DNA of 64,000 nt from NCBI RefSeq assembly GCF_905220365.1, contig NC_061147.1, forward strand, positions 9,610,001-9,674,000. Reading direction: 5' to 3'. Position numbers and translations under genes: made by a program. Shown here in pieces: positions 35,021 to 47,223 of this stretch (its first letter is position 1; every line of letters starts with the position of its first letter). The notes below the pieces were generated by a model, which saw only the letters and a program-made list of their open reading frames with translations, was not told the origin of the DNA and did not search any database. Source of the stretch: Vanessa cardui (Eukaryota; Arthropoda; Insecta; Lepidoptera; Nymphalidae).

Positions 35021-36249
35021 ACTATAACATAAACACATGGGGAATCCCGTTAAAGATAAACATCATGAAGGACTAATACACGATATTTAAAGGTTTTCTG
35101 ACATGGTGACGAACAATTGTTTCCTTTAAACAAAAGGTTTATGCTGAATTATTGTCCAATGGGATATTATATTTTTGCCATGAAAAAATCGTCTCTTTCC
35201 GTTTGAAAATAAGAATCATAAATTATCTCATCTGTTTGCCAATTACCAGGACGTATCTTAAATAAGGATAATTATCGAATCACATTATTTAAATTTGAGC
35301 TTTAAATAAACAAGAATAAGAAAGAAAATCTTGTGACAAAATCATGAAACGTCTGGTAAGAAAAATGGAAAGAAGATTCGCATTTGTTAGTAAGATCATT
35401 GTTAACGAGTCAACCTTTGTTTTTCTCTTTGAAAACATTATGTTCGGAATTCGCCTTTATTTTGACGTTAATATATTTTGCTTTCTCGAAATTATATTAC
35501 ATTTCAAATTTTAACTTTGAGATAGACGCTTATATTTGTTTTGGATACTTTTTGTTCCGCACGGCGAACTATGGATAATTTACGAATTGAACAAGAATTG
35601 TGTTCAATTTAGAAGCCTTATGTATACTTGTTTATTGATTGTCAAAGCCTATTACCGGTCCAAATAAAGAACTGGCGAAAGACGCTCACCGAGAGTCCTT
35701 TGTTTTCAAAGACAACAGTTCACTTAATGCGAAACTTTTGTGTTGTAGGCGATCATTTCATCGTCATGGTAAACTTTCGTCGAAAAGAACACAATGTTTT
35801 TCAATATTAATAATATTTTCGTGATTTTTTAACAAACTCATTTTGGTTATCAATAATATATTAAGAATCGTTTATTTATATATTTTTCAATATTATGCTC
35901 TAATATAATAATATCTTCTACTTAATTAATTTTTTGATTTATTTCTGCCGACTCCAGATGAGATGTTTTCTTCTTAATTTAGCTGAATTTATAAATATTT
36001 CGCTGAATATAAACCAATTTGATAATTATATTGGCCTAAATAAACTTATTCTTATTTCAATTGATTTAGTTGTTTTAAAAACTATAATGATCTCCCTTTA
36101 AAGGGAGGTAACATTATCTACGTATTTCGATTCTAGAGAAAGTCTTCTCACTTTTTTGAGAGGAGAGGAAGGTTCGGTGGTATCGAGTGGTGAACCCACA
36201 CGGCCTAAATATTTTTGCCTCTTACTCATGCAGTGGAAATACATTAAGC
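35021..36249. other. Stretch without recognised feature
   Basis: Overlapping 60-codon frames around 35.6-35.8 kb are unrecognised. A 16-bp palindrome (ctccctttaaagggag, 36092-36107) is the only structure noticed. Confidence 0.45.
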
Positions 36250-36520
36250 TCTTTTTTATGGTATAGGTTGGCTGACGAGCATATGAGCCATCTGATGGTA
36301 AGTGGTCACCATCACCCATAGACAATGACGCTGTAAAAAATATTAACTATTCTTTACATCGACAATGTGCCACCAACCTTGGGAACTAAGATGTTATGTC
36401 CCTTGTGCCTGTAGTTACACTGACTCACTCACCCTTCAAACCGGAACACAACAATACTGTTATTTGACGGAAGAATAACTGATGAGTGGGTGGTACCTAC
36501 CCAGACCTGCTAGCCCCAAG
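36250..36520 (-). mobile_element. Rep-B, well preserved
   Basis: T-run and ggctgacgagcatatgagcc to ggtggtacctacccagacc. About 10 bases are missing in the 'tactgagtactg' block. The copy ends before the ccctaccacc terminus. Confidence 0.83.
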
Positions 36521-37025
36521 CTCGTTCAAATTATAAAGAAAAATTAAACACTGAACCGCTGTTATATCTCGATTCGATCTAATTTTAAAATAATATTAAT
36601 TTGATAAAGATTCGAGATGATTTCAGCCAATATTTTTTTATTCGAAGCTACTCGAACTACTAAAGACAATATAGATTATTTAGATATTATGCATGTTATC
36701 CCTTCTGATTTCAATATTCAAAATGAACTCCGTACCGATTCTTCGATATTAAATCTATTCTTTGTTCACACAAATTCGATTCGATTGTAAGAGAAGAACT
36801 CTGTGAAATTTTGCTGAATTCATCCGATAGATTGGGTGGATATTTGATCTGCTTTCGCCGAAGTCCGATAACGTTAAAGTATCCTGGAGTTTGTGGATTC
36901 GATTCTCGTTTGGTGATTTTATTTTAGTATGCATTTCGAATGTATAAATTGTAGAAACTTAATCGGTTTTTATCCGGAAAATGTTTAATTATTTTCATTG
37001 ATATAGTTGACAGTTTATTGAATTT
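36521..37025. other. Stretch without recognised feature
   Basis: I identify no repeat or gene here. Confidence 0.5.
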
Positions 37026-37250
37026 GACGACCTCCATGGTCGAGTGGTGTGTACATCGATTTTCATGGGTACGCTATCCGAGGTCCCGGGTTCGATTCCC
37101 GGCCGAGTCGATGTAGATTACCATTATTTTTCTATGTTGTCGGGGTGTTTGTAGTACCGTCTTTACTTCTGATTTCCATAACACAAGTGCTTCAGCTACT
37201 TACATTGGGATCAGAGTAATGTATGTAATGTTGTCTCATATTTATTTATT
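37026..37250 (+). mobile_element. tSINE-2, full length with perfect boxes
   Basis: A box tggtcgagtgg (37037-37047) and perfect B box ggttcgattcc (37089-37099) lie in a tRNA-like head ending cccggccgagtcga. The body and an atatttatttatt tail follow. Head structure is good enough to mimic a tRNA gene, but the attached body and further copies show it is a SINE. Confidence 0.9.
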
Positions 37251-38375
37251 GAATAAAACAAATTTTAAAGGCATTCATTTATCTACAATATCGGGATCAG
37301 TCATTAGGAGATTGTGTATTTTCCGTTGTAACAAAGTACTGTACATTAGTATTAATGTCCTCACCTCATCCACGATGAGATAATATATTTGAAGCACGCA
37401 ACTGAACACATTCAATTAAATTAATTGTTTACGCTTGTATCTTCAGTTTCAATAAATTTGTTTTTGTAGAGTTTTTTTTTTTCTTTTCTTTCTACCTCAC
37501 TCCATTTGGAGAAATTTGTCTGAAATTAGTGATATGAAATACATTATTTTCTTTAATTATTGTTTTTATTATTATCATAGTATCGAATATCATCATTTAT
37601 TAAGTGCCAAAATTTGTACAAGGCTGTCTTTTTCTAAGAAGTTTTTATAATATATCAATTGTTAACAGTCTCAACGAGATGTCGATGCCGCACGTGATCT
37701 TCTATCCCTTTCGGCTGATTATCGTGACATTAACTGTCAAAGTAGAAAACTGTCGAATTAATGTACTAAATGTACGTATTGTTGGAATAAACAAGCAACA
37801 TCTCTTCTCTCTCTCTCATCGTCAAGTCACACAACTTCCCTTAAAAAAAAAAGCGGGAGATTCGTGGCTGACACATTGAGATGGCGAATATAATTATTAC
37901 GGTGTAATGTGATTATTGATGGTTATTTTTGTTGTAGACTAACTGTTTTTCTATTGTGGTAGATTGATTGTTATTTTAAATTAAAGATAATTGTTTTAGA
38001 GGTTAACCTACTTCCTACTTCTGGTTCTAAAAGTATGATTCAGATAAAGTTGATTGGTTAAGTAATTGATAAAATTAATTTAAGAAAAAAGAAGTATCCA
38101 TAAGGAAGTAATTTTCATTCAATCCACGTCGAGTATTAAGGACATATTTTTGTCACACCAAATAAAACATTTCAAGATTTATCTCGAATAAATTTACAAC
38201 ATAAAAATCTGTCTTTTCCTCCTTTAGATCAGCAGAAATCCTATTATGCGGTTAATAAAGGCCCGGAATGCCATAAATTAGCATTAAAAGGAAACCGTTT
38301 GATGGTTCGCTGTGATCAAGCGGTGTTTTTACCAGAACCTATATTCACAGATGCGTTTGTGACGATTTAAATAAA
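37251..38375. other. Stretch without recognised feature
   Basis: A 91-codon plus frame (37604-37879) has a lysine run near its end and no recognisable domain. It is not counted as a gene. Confidence 0.4.
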
Positions 38376-38612
38376 TATCAGTGTAGTATCTACCTAGTAA
38401 CATTTAGATCGATTCACTGCCATATAATGCACAGCCTAAATAAATGGAAATTTTGCACAGAAATTGCTCATCGAAGGTTAGCACTACACTAAGTATCAGT
38501 GTAGCATATCCACATAGTACATTTTTGTATGATGGACTGATTCACAATGCACAGTTAAAATCAGTGGAAATTTTGCACAGAAATTCCTTACAGAACGTAT
38601 TTTAGTGTTAAT
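38376..38612. repeat. Tandem dimer, period 118-120 bp
   Basis: Units start at tatcagtgtag (38376 and 38494). Both contain a gattcac core and the exact block tggaaattttgcacagaaat, offset by 120 bases. About 70 percent similar by eye overall, with one highly conserved block. Confidence 0.85.
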
Positions 38613-38851
38613 TATCCTAATTTCGTCTCTTTAAGGGCATTTAAGGTCATTTTTTAGTTTGTAATTAATTAGAATATATTTTTTTGGAAATTCCTTAGCT
38701 AAGAGCATCAAACTTTCATTTTCAAAGCCAGGTATCTGACCATCCGTTTCGCAACGAGTTTCTTTGTTGCACATAGTTTGGAACATGATCTTCTAAGGTA
38801 TCGTTATATACGTGTATTTTAAAGTATTTTTATTGGTGTACACCGTATCAA

Positions 38852-39023
38852 TATGTAAATAATATTTCTTTTTTTCTTCAAATAGACAAATGCCACCTTA
38901 GTCTACCCGTGACCACGAACGCTGTAAAGTGCTCGAAACGTCGGGATGTTAAAAATAATTAATATACGCGATTCAAATCCGTTATAACTAGTTTTATTTA
39001 AATGTTATAGCTAGTTTTATTTA
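38852..39023 (+). mobile_element. Solo Penelope-like terminal repeat
   Basis: It matches the 3' non-coding end of the PLE at 58.17-58.32 kb nearly base for base (gaccacgaacgctgtaaag, gctcgaaacgtcgggatg, cgttataactagttttatt). A 13-base direct repeat, tacaccgtatcaa, flanks it at 38839-38851 and 39024-39036, as expected of a target-site duplication. Confidence 0.8.
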
Positions 39024-39036
39024 TACACCGTATCAA

Positions 39037-39727
39037 ATCCGTTAAATGGTTAAAAAATATTTAATTTTGTGCTTTATTTTACACAATTAAATTAGATATT
39101 ATTACCAAAATATAGATTATACCGAAAAGCGAATCTCCCGTGGAAAGTCGGAGCGTTTCGCTAGTATTCAAATAAAATAATACAGAATCACACGAAGATT
39201 AAATCGTAATGTCGAATTTATGTATTTTTACACGTTGATAAAACTTAATTTAACTTCGTTCAATAAAAATGATTTATACGGCGTAATTTGCGCTGTAAAT
39301 GAAGGCGATAATTTATCATTTTTTATTAATTTTTTCTACCATTCAAACTGTTATTTTAACGACGTAACGACACTTTTGTGCTGTATTTACATAAAAATGC
39401 AATTATTTAATGAACTGTTTGGTTTTGAAGCACGCAGTTTTCATTTATTACTTGGTTTAGTTAGGACTTTACCCGTTCATACTGAAGGATTGAATGTAAC
39501 ATAGAAGAGACAGTATATTTTGGCAAGGATATTCCCTTAGTAAATTTTCATCGTAATCGAAAGAATGGCTAAAGAGCGCATAGAGACCAAAAACACAAAG
39601 AAATATTAATTTTATATTCAAGAAAAAGATGATACAAATCATATCAAAATATTTGTATTCAAACATAGTTTTAAATTATCAAAAGTAATTATCACGTATA
39701 TTAATCGGGGATTTTAACTACCTCTGG
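39037..39727. other. Stretch without recognised feature
   Basis: The 94-codon plus frame at 39220-39504 is AT-driven and unrecognised. Confidence 0.45.
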
Positions 39728-39805
39728 TCGAGCTGAGTTGGCGCAGTGATTAGAACATGTGAATGTGAACTGACGATTGCGGATTCGAACAATTGTGCTA
39801 ACTCG
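39728..39805 (+). mobile_element. SINE head fragment with A and B boxes
   Basis: gagctgagttggcgcagtga followed by attgcggattcgaac looks like a tSINE-1 head with a variant A box. The LINE-C tail follows at once, so the body is missing. Confidence 0.55.
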
Positions 39806-40040
39806 TTCAAAATCAAAAATCAAAATCAAAATAAACTTTATTCAAGTAGGCTTTTACAAGTACTTTTGAATCGTCACTTTACAATTAAGTAAAGCTGCCA
39901 CCGGTTCGGAAAGTAGATTTTACCGAGAAGAACCGGCAAGAAACTCAGTAGTTACTCTTTTTCAACATTTAAAAAATACAAAGTCATGTTAGTTAATACA
40001 ATTATTTGAGATAATATATCCTGCTTTGATGTCAACAGGT
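39806..40040 (-). mobile_element. LINE-C 3' end, best copy
   Basis: Repeated aaaatcaaaa tail, ttattcaagtaggctttta, gctgccaccggttcgg, gagaagaaccggcaag and caaagtcatgttag are intact. It stops at aagtcaacaggtatat. Confidence 0.85.
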
Positions 40041-40136
40041 ATATATATTTCTCGCATAAACCGATGACATGAAAATCTGATTGGCCGACTTCAGCTTCAA
40101 TAGCTTTCGTGGATTTTACAGCATCCATACAATTAT

Positions 40137-40315
40137 TGTATACCAGCTGATGCCCGCGACCTTATACGCATTTGAATTAAACAAAAGAAATATTGTAGCC
40201 TAAGTTACTCCCTATTACAGTAGTTATTTGCCAGTGAAAGTCCCGTCAAAATCGGTAAAGTCGTTACAGAGATTAGCCGGAACATATCGACAGGCAGACA
40301 GACCGACAAAAATTG
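40137..40315 (-). mobile_element. Helitron-like or other short repeat
   Basis: agctgatgcccgcgac at one side and ccggaacatatcgacaggcagaca at the other resemble common lepidopteran non-autonomous repeats. A diverged relative is at 50.48-50.59 kb. Termini are unclear. Confidence 0.5.
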
Positions 40316-40396
40316 AACACTTAATTGTTAAATGAAGATTCAAAAGTGCTTGTAAAAGCCAGCTTGAATATAGCTTATTTTGATTTTGATTTTTGA
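40316..40396 (+). mobile_element. LINE-C tail, opposite to the copy at 39.8 kb
   Basis: cacttaattgttaaatgaag through gcttgtaaaagccagcttg to ttattttgattttgattttt. It faces the 39.8-kb copy across 275 bases, so the two could pair as an inverted repeat. Confidence 0.8.
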
Positions 40397-41341
40397 CTAT
40401 AACTATAATCTCGCAATGACCTGAGCACTGGACTTAAGCGGAAGGACGTAGAAGAAGCCCTCGCCCAATATTTGGCGTCAAAACTAACAACCCTTATAAA
40501 GGACACGGGTGACACTTACTCAAATAACATTTATATATCTAGAGCAAATTTTTGACATAAAATATTTTTTCGTAATTACTTATGAAAACAATTATTTTTG
40601 TTTTATAATTTGACGACGTATGAAAAACACCGTATTTTCTAAATTGGTTTGTGTTGAGTAAGATTATAACCAATTGTGGTTATTATTTTTTAATTAGGGT
40701 AAGATAATATGTTGGGATAAAATAGCAGCCCAGCCTTCCAGAACACGTCCAACTATTAGGATAATTCCTCATCTTTCGTGGAAAATCTTAACCCATTACG
40801 GAATAAATAAAGAATAAAGTATTAGAAAATATATTTTATATATTTTTTACATTTAGTTTAAAAGTCGAAAAATGATTAAGAAGAACACACTTCGGCAAAG
40901 TAATTCCATCAGTAAATATTTCCAACGCAGTGTTTCTCACTAAATAAACGTTGAAGTGAGGAAATTTTAAAACGCAAATGTTGTCGGAGTATCTGCTGCA
41001 CTGGATGGAGTACAAACATGCACTAATTCCTCAAGTTTCCCACCGTATAATATTAAGTATTCATGAAGTTTCACTTTAAAATTTCAGACGTTCACTATCT
41101 CGTATGGGGGGTGCGGTGTGGCCCACAAACCGTGGCTTTGTGTTTAACTAGCCTCATTAAAAGGGGACTATGTTTGATGTTGGAACATGAATAATGTTGA
41201 AGTTTGAGCCATTCTCTTCGACTTTTATATTCTTTCCTACCTGTGTGTGCTTTTCACTCGACATGTTCTCATATGTTATCTCTACATTTGCTTTCATATT
41301 ACTGAATATACCGATACTATGAATTTTTATTAATAAATTGC
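40397..41341. other. Stretch without recognised feature
   Basis: No family match; no gene supported. Confidence 0.5.
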
Positions 41342-41580
41342 CTACCGCCCCGAATACAAGGTTGCGATACTGATACACAATATACTACAGAATTTGTTTA
41401 TATACGATATCACATTAGGAACTTCTAAAATTAGCAATATTTCTTCACTATATTATCGTTTGTCTTATATACAAAACCCTTTCTCTCGAATCACTCTATC
41501 TATTAAAAAAAATGCATCAATATCGTTACGTAAATTTAAAGATCTAAGCATACATAGGGGCAGACAGCGGTAAGCGAACC
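41342..41580 (-). mobile_element. Hel-1, both termini damaged
   Basis: gcgatactgatacacaatat, gaatttgtttatatacgatatcaca, tcactctatctattaaa and cagacagcggtaagcga are clear. The CTAG end reads ctac and the TC side has decayed. Confidence 0.72.
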
Positions 41581-42114
41581 AAAAATATATGCCAACTATA
41601 TAACAAAGAGTTATTTATATATTCTTTTATCAACGTGTATTTCTGTGTTAATATTTCGTAGAAGTTCATTCAATTTACAACTCGATAAATAAGATTACAT
41701 AGCGGCCCAAAAAATACCCTGCAACACGCCCACAATTGCCAAACATAATTTCCAAAATCGTGTCAGTCAGCCCATTGTTATTCCAGAGCCACCCTCGGCA
41801 TCGAGTCCCGTACCTTCAAAAGAAATGTGAATTTACTCATAGCCCTTATTTTATTGTAAATCTGTGACCGCAATGTTGACGAGCCTTTTAGGGGCTTGCG
41901 GAATTGAAAACGGTATAGTGACACTCTAACTGTGGAAGTGACACTCTAAGAGGCCGGTAACTGTTGTTTTGCGGGAAACTTCGCCGTCTAAGTTCGAGTT
42001 TGTATGGAGATTATTTGATGTTTTGTTATGCTTGATTGATTTACTGTTTGTTGTGTTCTTGTAAATTTTCTACTTCTTTCTGTTGTGTTACTTTTTTTTG
42101 TATTTTATGTGTAA
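41581..42114. other. Stretch without recognised feature
   Basis: The 12-mer gtgacactctaa occurs twice near 41920-41950. No other feature is seen. Confidence 0.45.
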
Positions 42115-42331
42115 CTAGCTACAGTGCAATGCTTATACTAAATATAGCAGAAATTGTCTAATTTATCAGTGTTACTTTACTATATAGTCTATGTATTATA
42201 TACAAAAACCTTTTCTCGAATTACTCTATCTATTAAAATAAATCACATTAAAATCCGTTGCGTAATTCTAAAGATCTAACAATATATAGGGCAGACAGCG
42301 ATAAGCGACTTTGTTTTATACTATGTATAGA
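42115..42331 (-). mobile_element. Hel-1 with intact end bases
   Basis: ctag at 42115-42118 is preceded by A. At the other side the inverse start TCtatacatagta is followed by T, giving a precise A/T insertion. The terminal hairpin has been reduced to ctacagtgc, so mobility at the 3' end is doubtful. Confidence 0.8.
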
Positions 42332-42410
42332 TAATAATAATATAATGGAAAACATTACAGTATTAACAAACTATCTATTCTATTTTAAGGGAATTTTATC
42401 CGATGGTCTT

Positions 42411-42612
42411 TTAGTAGGTACCACCCATTCATCAGATGTTCTGCTGTCAGACAAATTACTTAATATTTTTCTGATTGGAAAGATGATTGATCCAGTGTCC
42501 CTACAGGTACAAGGCACGTAACATAAGTGGCGTATTGACGACGTAAAGAATGGTCAATATATTTTTTCAGCATCATTGTTTATGGTGATTACTAACTTAC
42601 TATAGGTGACCC
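42411..42612 (+). mobile_element. Rep-B, old copy
   Basis: taggtaccacccattcatcag, ctacaggtacaaggcac, ggcgtattgacgacgtaaag and tttatggtgattac keep the family order. No A tail. Confidence 0.6.
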
Positions 42613-43604
42613 AGTTGGAAGGGTGCATAACTATCAATGCCATAAATAATTGGCTATAATAAGAATATATTTTTGTTTTGATGGTTTTACTGGTCAAACA
42701 GACAGGTAAAAATACAAAACTATATTTTAATATAGTTTATCGCCTTATGTCTTTTCAACATTACACGAGTGAGATATAGAGTGAGTTTAACATATTCCGT
42801 GAGTGTGAACTGTGAAGTCACGCACTGGAGCCGTGACGTCACTCGGGTGAGGCTCAGCAAATGCCGATTTTATTTAGAAAATACCGATACAAATAACAGA
42901 ATCAGTGACACGCCAAGCAATGTTTCCGCTCGTACTCTGCCAACCTAACCTCAATCAAATACACTCTACAAGAAGTTGCTATTTTATTCTTATTCTTTGT
43001 GCTATAATAAAATCTCGCAAATATTTTATAACTTTTCCTGTATACATACACATAATCTTATACCTTATTGTAAGTCGATTTTTGTACTAGTGATTATGGG
43101 ACGATAGCTGCACATATAAAATTGGTAACGGTTCCATTTTGAAGAGCTTCAACCATTGTGCTGAAAAAAAAAGGATTCTTGATAACAATTTATGATTTAA
43201 CAAAGATTCAATATTGAATCGGAAATAAGTTACTGGTCGGTTAGAGAATGTACTATGGCTGTATAAGAAAAAAAAATGTCATCAAAAATCTCCAATTCTT
43301 TTGAATAAACGCCAAGTTTCGCGAGAACCACTAGTACAAGATTATGAATATAAGATGATAAAAAGTATGGTTAGAAATGTAGGCAGTAATGCCGACAGTA
43401 TCTCTCAGTAAAACTGAAAAAACTTTCTGCTTCTTTTTGGTGATTTGGTGAAGACTTAGACCTTATTTTATCACAGTGAATCAAAAGATAACGAGCAGGT
43501 GTTAGTTGGTGATAACCCATGTGGAAGATTTTGAGTCGTCAAAAGCAAATTTTACTTTGTTCAACGCCGAGGTCGATTTATTATAAAACTAAATATGTAC
43601 CTGA
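42613..43604. other. Stretch without recognised feature
   Basis: Nothing supported on either strand. Confidence 0.5.
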
Positions 43605-43886
43605 AGCTGAGATGGGCTTGTGGTAGAACGCAAGCATCTTAACCGATGATTTCGGGTTCAAACTCAGGCAAGCACCACTATAAATGTATATGTGCTTAAT
43701 TCATGTTTATAATTCATCTCGTGCTCGGAGGTGAAGGAACCATCGTGAGGAGACCTGCAAGTGTCTGATTTCATCGAAATTCTGCCACATTTGCATTCCA
43801 TCAACCCGCATTGGAACAGCGTGGTGAAATATGTTCCAAACCCTCTCCTTAATGGGAGAGGAGGCCTTAGCCCAGCAACGGAAAAA
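43605..43886 (+). mobile_element. tSINE-1, body of TTTAC subtype, tail lost
   Basis: Head agctgagatggg...ggtagaacgc and B-box region gggttcaaactc are present; A box is altered (tgggcttgtgg). Body has tgcattcca and ctccttaatggg. It breaks at cccagcaacgg. Confidence 0.83.
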
Positions 43887-44517
43887 TATACCTAAAACTT
43901 TATTGGTGATTGCATCAGTTGAAACCAATAAATCACTTACGATGGTAACCACCTACCATCAGATGCCACTAACACATTCACTCAGAAAAAACGACCAAAT
44001 ATGTGTTTATTATTCACTCTAAATGACTAAAGAAATATTAAATTTCTCACAGCAAAATATTCCCAAGCATTTCGAATTCACTTTAAGTGAAGTAAAATAC
44101 AAAATTCAAACGCGAATAACATTAAAAAAACCGCAGAATCGCGAAGAACAATACGTCGGTACAATTTTAGCGTTTTATCCCGGCTGGTGGCTCCTTTATG
44201 AAATATCTGAGATATTTTTTTGTGAGACGCGCACATTCTTTGATAAAACTTGTTGTTCGTTTTGAGCTAAGTCAACTACAGAGTAAGCTGCATTTTAATA
44301 GCGTTTTTAAGCTCAGTATAAACAGTTACAGTTTTCGCTTTATGTGTTAAATAAAATTACGTTTTCGGAAACATAACAATGAAACGACATGTATTATTTT
44401 TTTTAATTGTTTGTTGAGAACGTATTAATTTAAGTGTTTTATATTTCAAGATAGTCTAATACACACTATCTTTATTACAAAATTACAAGGCATAAGCGTC
44501 AGTTATAATTGGCAAGT
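43887..44517. other. Stretch without recognised feature
   Basis: An 80-codon plus frame (44023-44265) has unremarkable composition and no recognised domain. Confidence 0.4.
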
Positions 44518-44720
44518 TTTTTATGAAGGCGAACAAGCAATTGAGCCACCTAATGGTAAGTGGTCACCACCACTCATTGATATATTTTTTTATGTGATAG
44601 GTGGCAAACGAGCAGGAGACACACCTGATGGAAAGTGACTACCACCGCCCATGGACATCTGCAGCACTATGGGGCTAACAGGTGCGTTGCCGGCCTTTGA
44701 GGAAGGACTACGATCTAATA
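44518..44720 (-). mobile_element. Rep-B tail fragment followed by Rep-J
   Basis: 44518-44583 is a Rep-B end (gccacctaatggtaagtggtca). From the T-run at 44585, ggcaaacgagcaggagac and gtgcgttgccggcctttga are Rep-J. The shared layout of cgagca, cctgatgg and gtgacta/gtggtca suggests related 3' ends. Confidence 0.65.
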
Positions 44721-44852
44721 ACGAGCTCTAATGACGATAGAACGGCAAAATAAATAAGGCATATTGCTCAATACGAGATCATATTAAAGATAAAGATGTT
44801 TGATTTTAGATTATTGATTTCTCGTTGTTTACTGACGTACTTTGTAATCAAA

Positions 44853-45000
44853 ATGGTTGAAAAGTGTAACTGCTGAGTTTCATGACGGTTGTTCTCGGTA
44901 GAATCTGCTTCCGAACCGGTAGCAGCATTGAATTTAATTCGAAACTGTGACGTGACGAATTACAACTGCTAAAAATTGAATAAAGAAATTGGTTTTGATT
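44853..45000 (+). mobile_element. LINE-C, diverged
   Basis: ttgaaaagtgtaactgctgagttt, tctcggtagaatctgcttc and cgaaccggtagcag precede a degraded end gaataaagaaattggttttg. Confidence 0.68.
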
Positions 45001-45298
45001 GCCTCTTAACCATAAAGCAAATAAATAGTCTAACTCCACAATAAACACGAAACAGTTAATCTTTTAGGAAGGAAGTATTCATAGTCGAGGTTAAACGTTG
45101 AACCGGCTTAATTACATCGCCAGGGAATGACCGAAGTTAACACATAATTAACTATGCATACCCATAATATGTTATAATGTTAATATTTGTAAGCGAAAAT
45201 CGTCTATTTGGAACTAGGTCGTCAAAAGAAAATCATAATAAATCTCACTGAAGTACTCTTTTGTGAATATTTATTTATGAATTAAGATTCATTTAAAT

Positions 45299-45611
45299 GA
45301 GCTGAAATGGGCCAGTGGTTAGAAAGCGTGCATCTTAACCGATGATTGCAGGTTCAAATACAGACAAGCACCGTTATATATATGTGCTTAATTATTGTTT
45401 ATAATTCATCTCGTGCTCGGCGGTCAAGGAAAACATCGTGAGGAAACCTGCATGTGTCTAATTTCATCGAAATACTGCCACATGTGCATTCCACCAACTC
45501 GCATTGGAACAGCGTGGTGGAATATGTTCCAAATCCTCTCCTTAATGGAAGAGCCGGCCTTGGCCCAGTGGGTAATTTACAGACTGTTGCTTTACTTCTA
45601 CTTTTACTTTA
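45299..45611 (+). mobile_element. tSINE-1, full length, TTTAC-tail subtype
   Basis: Head gagctgaaatgggccagtgg; body gtgctcggcgg, tgcattccacc and ctccttaatggaagag; tail tttacttctacttttactt. One of the clearest examples of this subtype. Confidence 0.88.
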
Positions 45612-46249
45612 AGTATCTATTGGGCAAAGATCTCTTGTGCTGAATTTCATCCTTTCCTCATGTTTTCCATCACCACGGAACAAGAGACTAATTAAAAACA
45701 TTCATCAAGCACATGACAGCTTAGTTCTGGAATCATCGAGTGAAATATTCAAGCTGGCTCTTCACAGCTGTGTAGGTAATATTTTTAAGTAGTTCTTACA
45801 AAAAATATAGGTGTATTAATATTACTCGAGGAAAGAACAAAGATAGATAAATCCTAGGCGGGTCGTAACATACGCGCGACTATATAACTTTGTCACCTAA
45901 TCCCTTTATCCGTTCGCTCCGACAGACTCACTAAATAAAAAAATATAATCTCGTAAAAATATCAAGTACAATAAATAATTTCTGGCTACAAGTGGAACAC
46001 GCCGAAACTGAATTTTTATTTTCGGTACGCTGCGAAGCTATCTCCGCTAAGATAAGGCGGTTCAAGGGCCATTAAACTTTATCTCGTATAAGTTTTACCG
46101 ACTTCCGTGATTCACTTTACGCTTTATGCGGTAGTGAATATACATGTCTCGCTAACTCCATGAGCTCGATTACTGCGTTACTGCAACGCCCTCTTAGCTC
46201 TGAATAACATCAATTTGTTACAAAAATTCCTAGCGTTACGTAGTATTTT
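45612..46249. other. Mostly unassigned
   Basis: cctcatgttttccatcaccac near 45657 resembles a decayed minus-strand tSINE-1 piece. Nothing else is recognised. Confidence 0.4.
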
Positions 46250-46502
46250 GAGCCGAGATACCTAGTGGTTAGAACGCGTGCATCTTAACCGATGATAGCG
46301 GCTTCAACCCTGCTGAATGCTTAATTTGTGTTTAAAAAATCGTGAGGAAACCTGCATGTGTCTAATTTCATAGAAATTCTTCCACATGTGTATTTTGGTT
46401 GGTGCGTATTGTAACAGCGTGGTGAAATATGTTCCAAATCTTCTCGACAAAGGGAGAGTAGGCCTTAGCCCAGTGGGAAGTCTGTTGTAGTTGTTGTTGT
46501 TA
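46250..46502 (+). mobile_element. tSINE-1 with internal deletions, TTG subtype
   Basis: gagccgagatacctagtggt starts the head. About 30 bases around 'ctcgtgctcggcggtgaagg' are missing. It ends with gttgtagttgttgttgtt. Confidence 0.82.
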
Positions 46503-47223
46503 GTTAGTATGAAGTCTTCACACTTCAGGTCTGGGTCATGTAATACTGTTCCGGTTAGTTCGGAATGTCATACTATCGAATTACGAGAACGCGTCTGTGT
46601 TTGCACAAATATTTGCTTTATGAAAATATGAAATGGTAATTTGCTAGTATTCTTGCAACATTAAACGCGCAAATTGTACAGTGCTATTTGTAAAATTAAT
46701 CTCATTTATTTAAATCCTTAGTTAAATCTCTATGTAAATATTTTTGTAATTAAATATCTGTTTCTCCAGAAAGTATTATAGTTATATAGTTATATATGAA
46801 TATAATCTTTCTCAGTGACTTCGTTATATTTCAATTGATATTTCCAACAAATTTAAAAGATCTTCTTCCAATATTATGCTGTAATCCATTTTATCTAAAT
46901 AATTATAAAAGCCTGAGCCTTTTTGTTATTTTTATAAGCTCTTTTTTTAAATATAACAAGCATTTACTTATTTCGTTATTAAAAAAAATCTTTGTTATAA
47001 TTATAATAGAACTTCTTTAGAAAACCTCTTCCTATATTTTCAACATAATTACGAAGGCTTTGTACATCTTCTAACTTAAAGTCTAATTAGTCGGAAGCCA
47101 CATCTTCAGATAAAGGCATGGCTTTAAGAAAAGTAAAAAATTACTTAGTTTTTAATTGTTTGTAAGTAGAACAAGATTTTTCATAGAATTAGTAGGAATA
47201 ATATTACACTTCTTTATATAGAA
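46503..47223. other. Stretch without recognised feature
   Basis: Very AT-rich in its second half; the frame at 46796-47020 is compositional. Confidence 0.45.

Noticed and set aside
37026..37110. A tRNA gene
   Set aside because: The head has perfect Pol III boxes, but a SINE body and tail follow and several copies exist, so it is tSINE-2.
46796..47020. 74-codon hydrophobic frame as a small membrane protein
   Set aside because: Phe/Ile/Leu richness follows from very AT-rich DNA; no other support.
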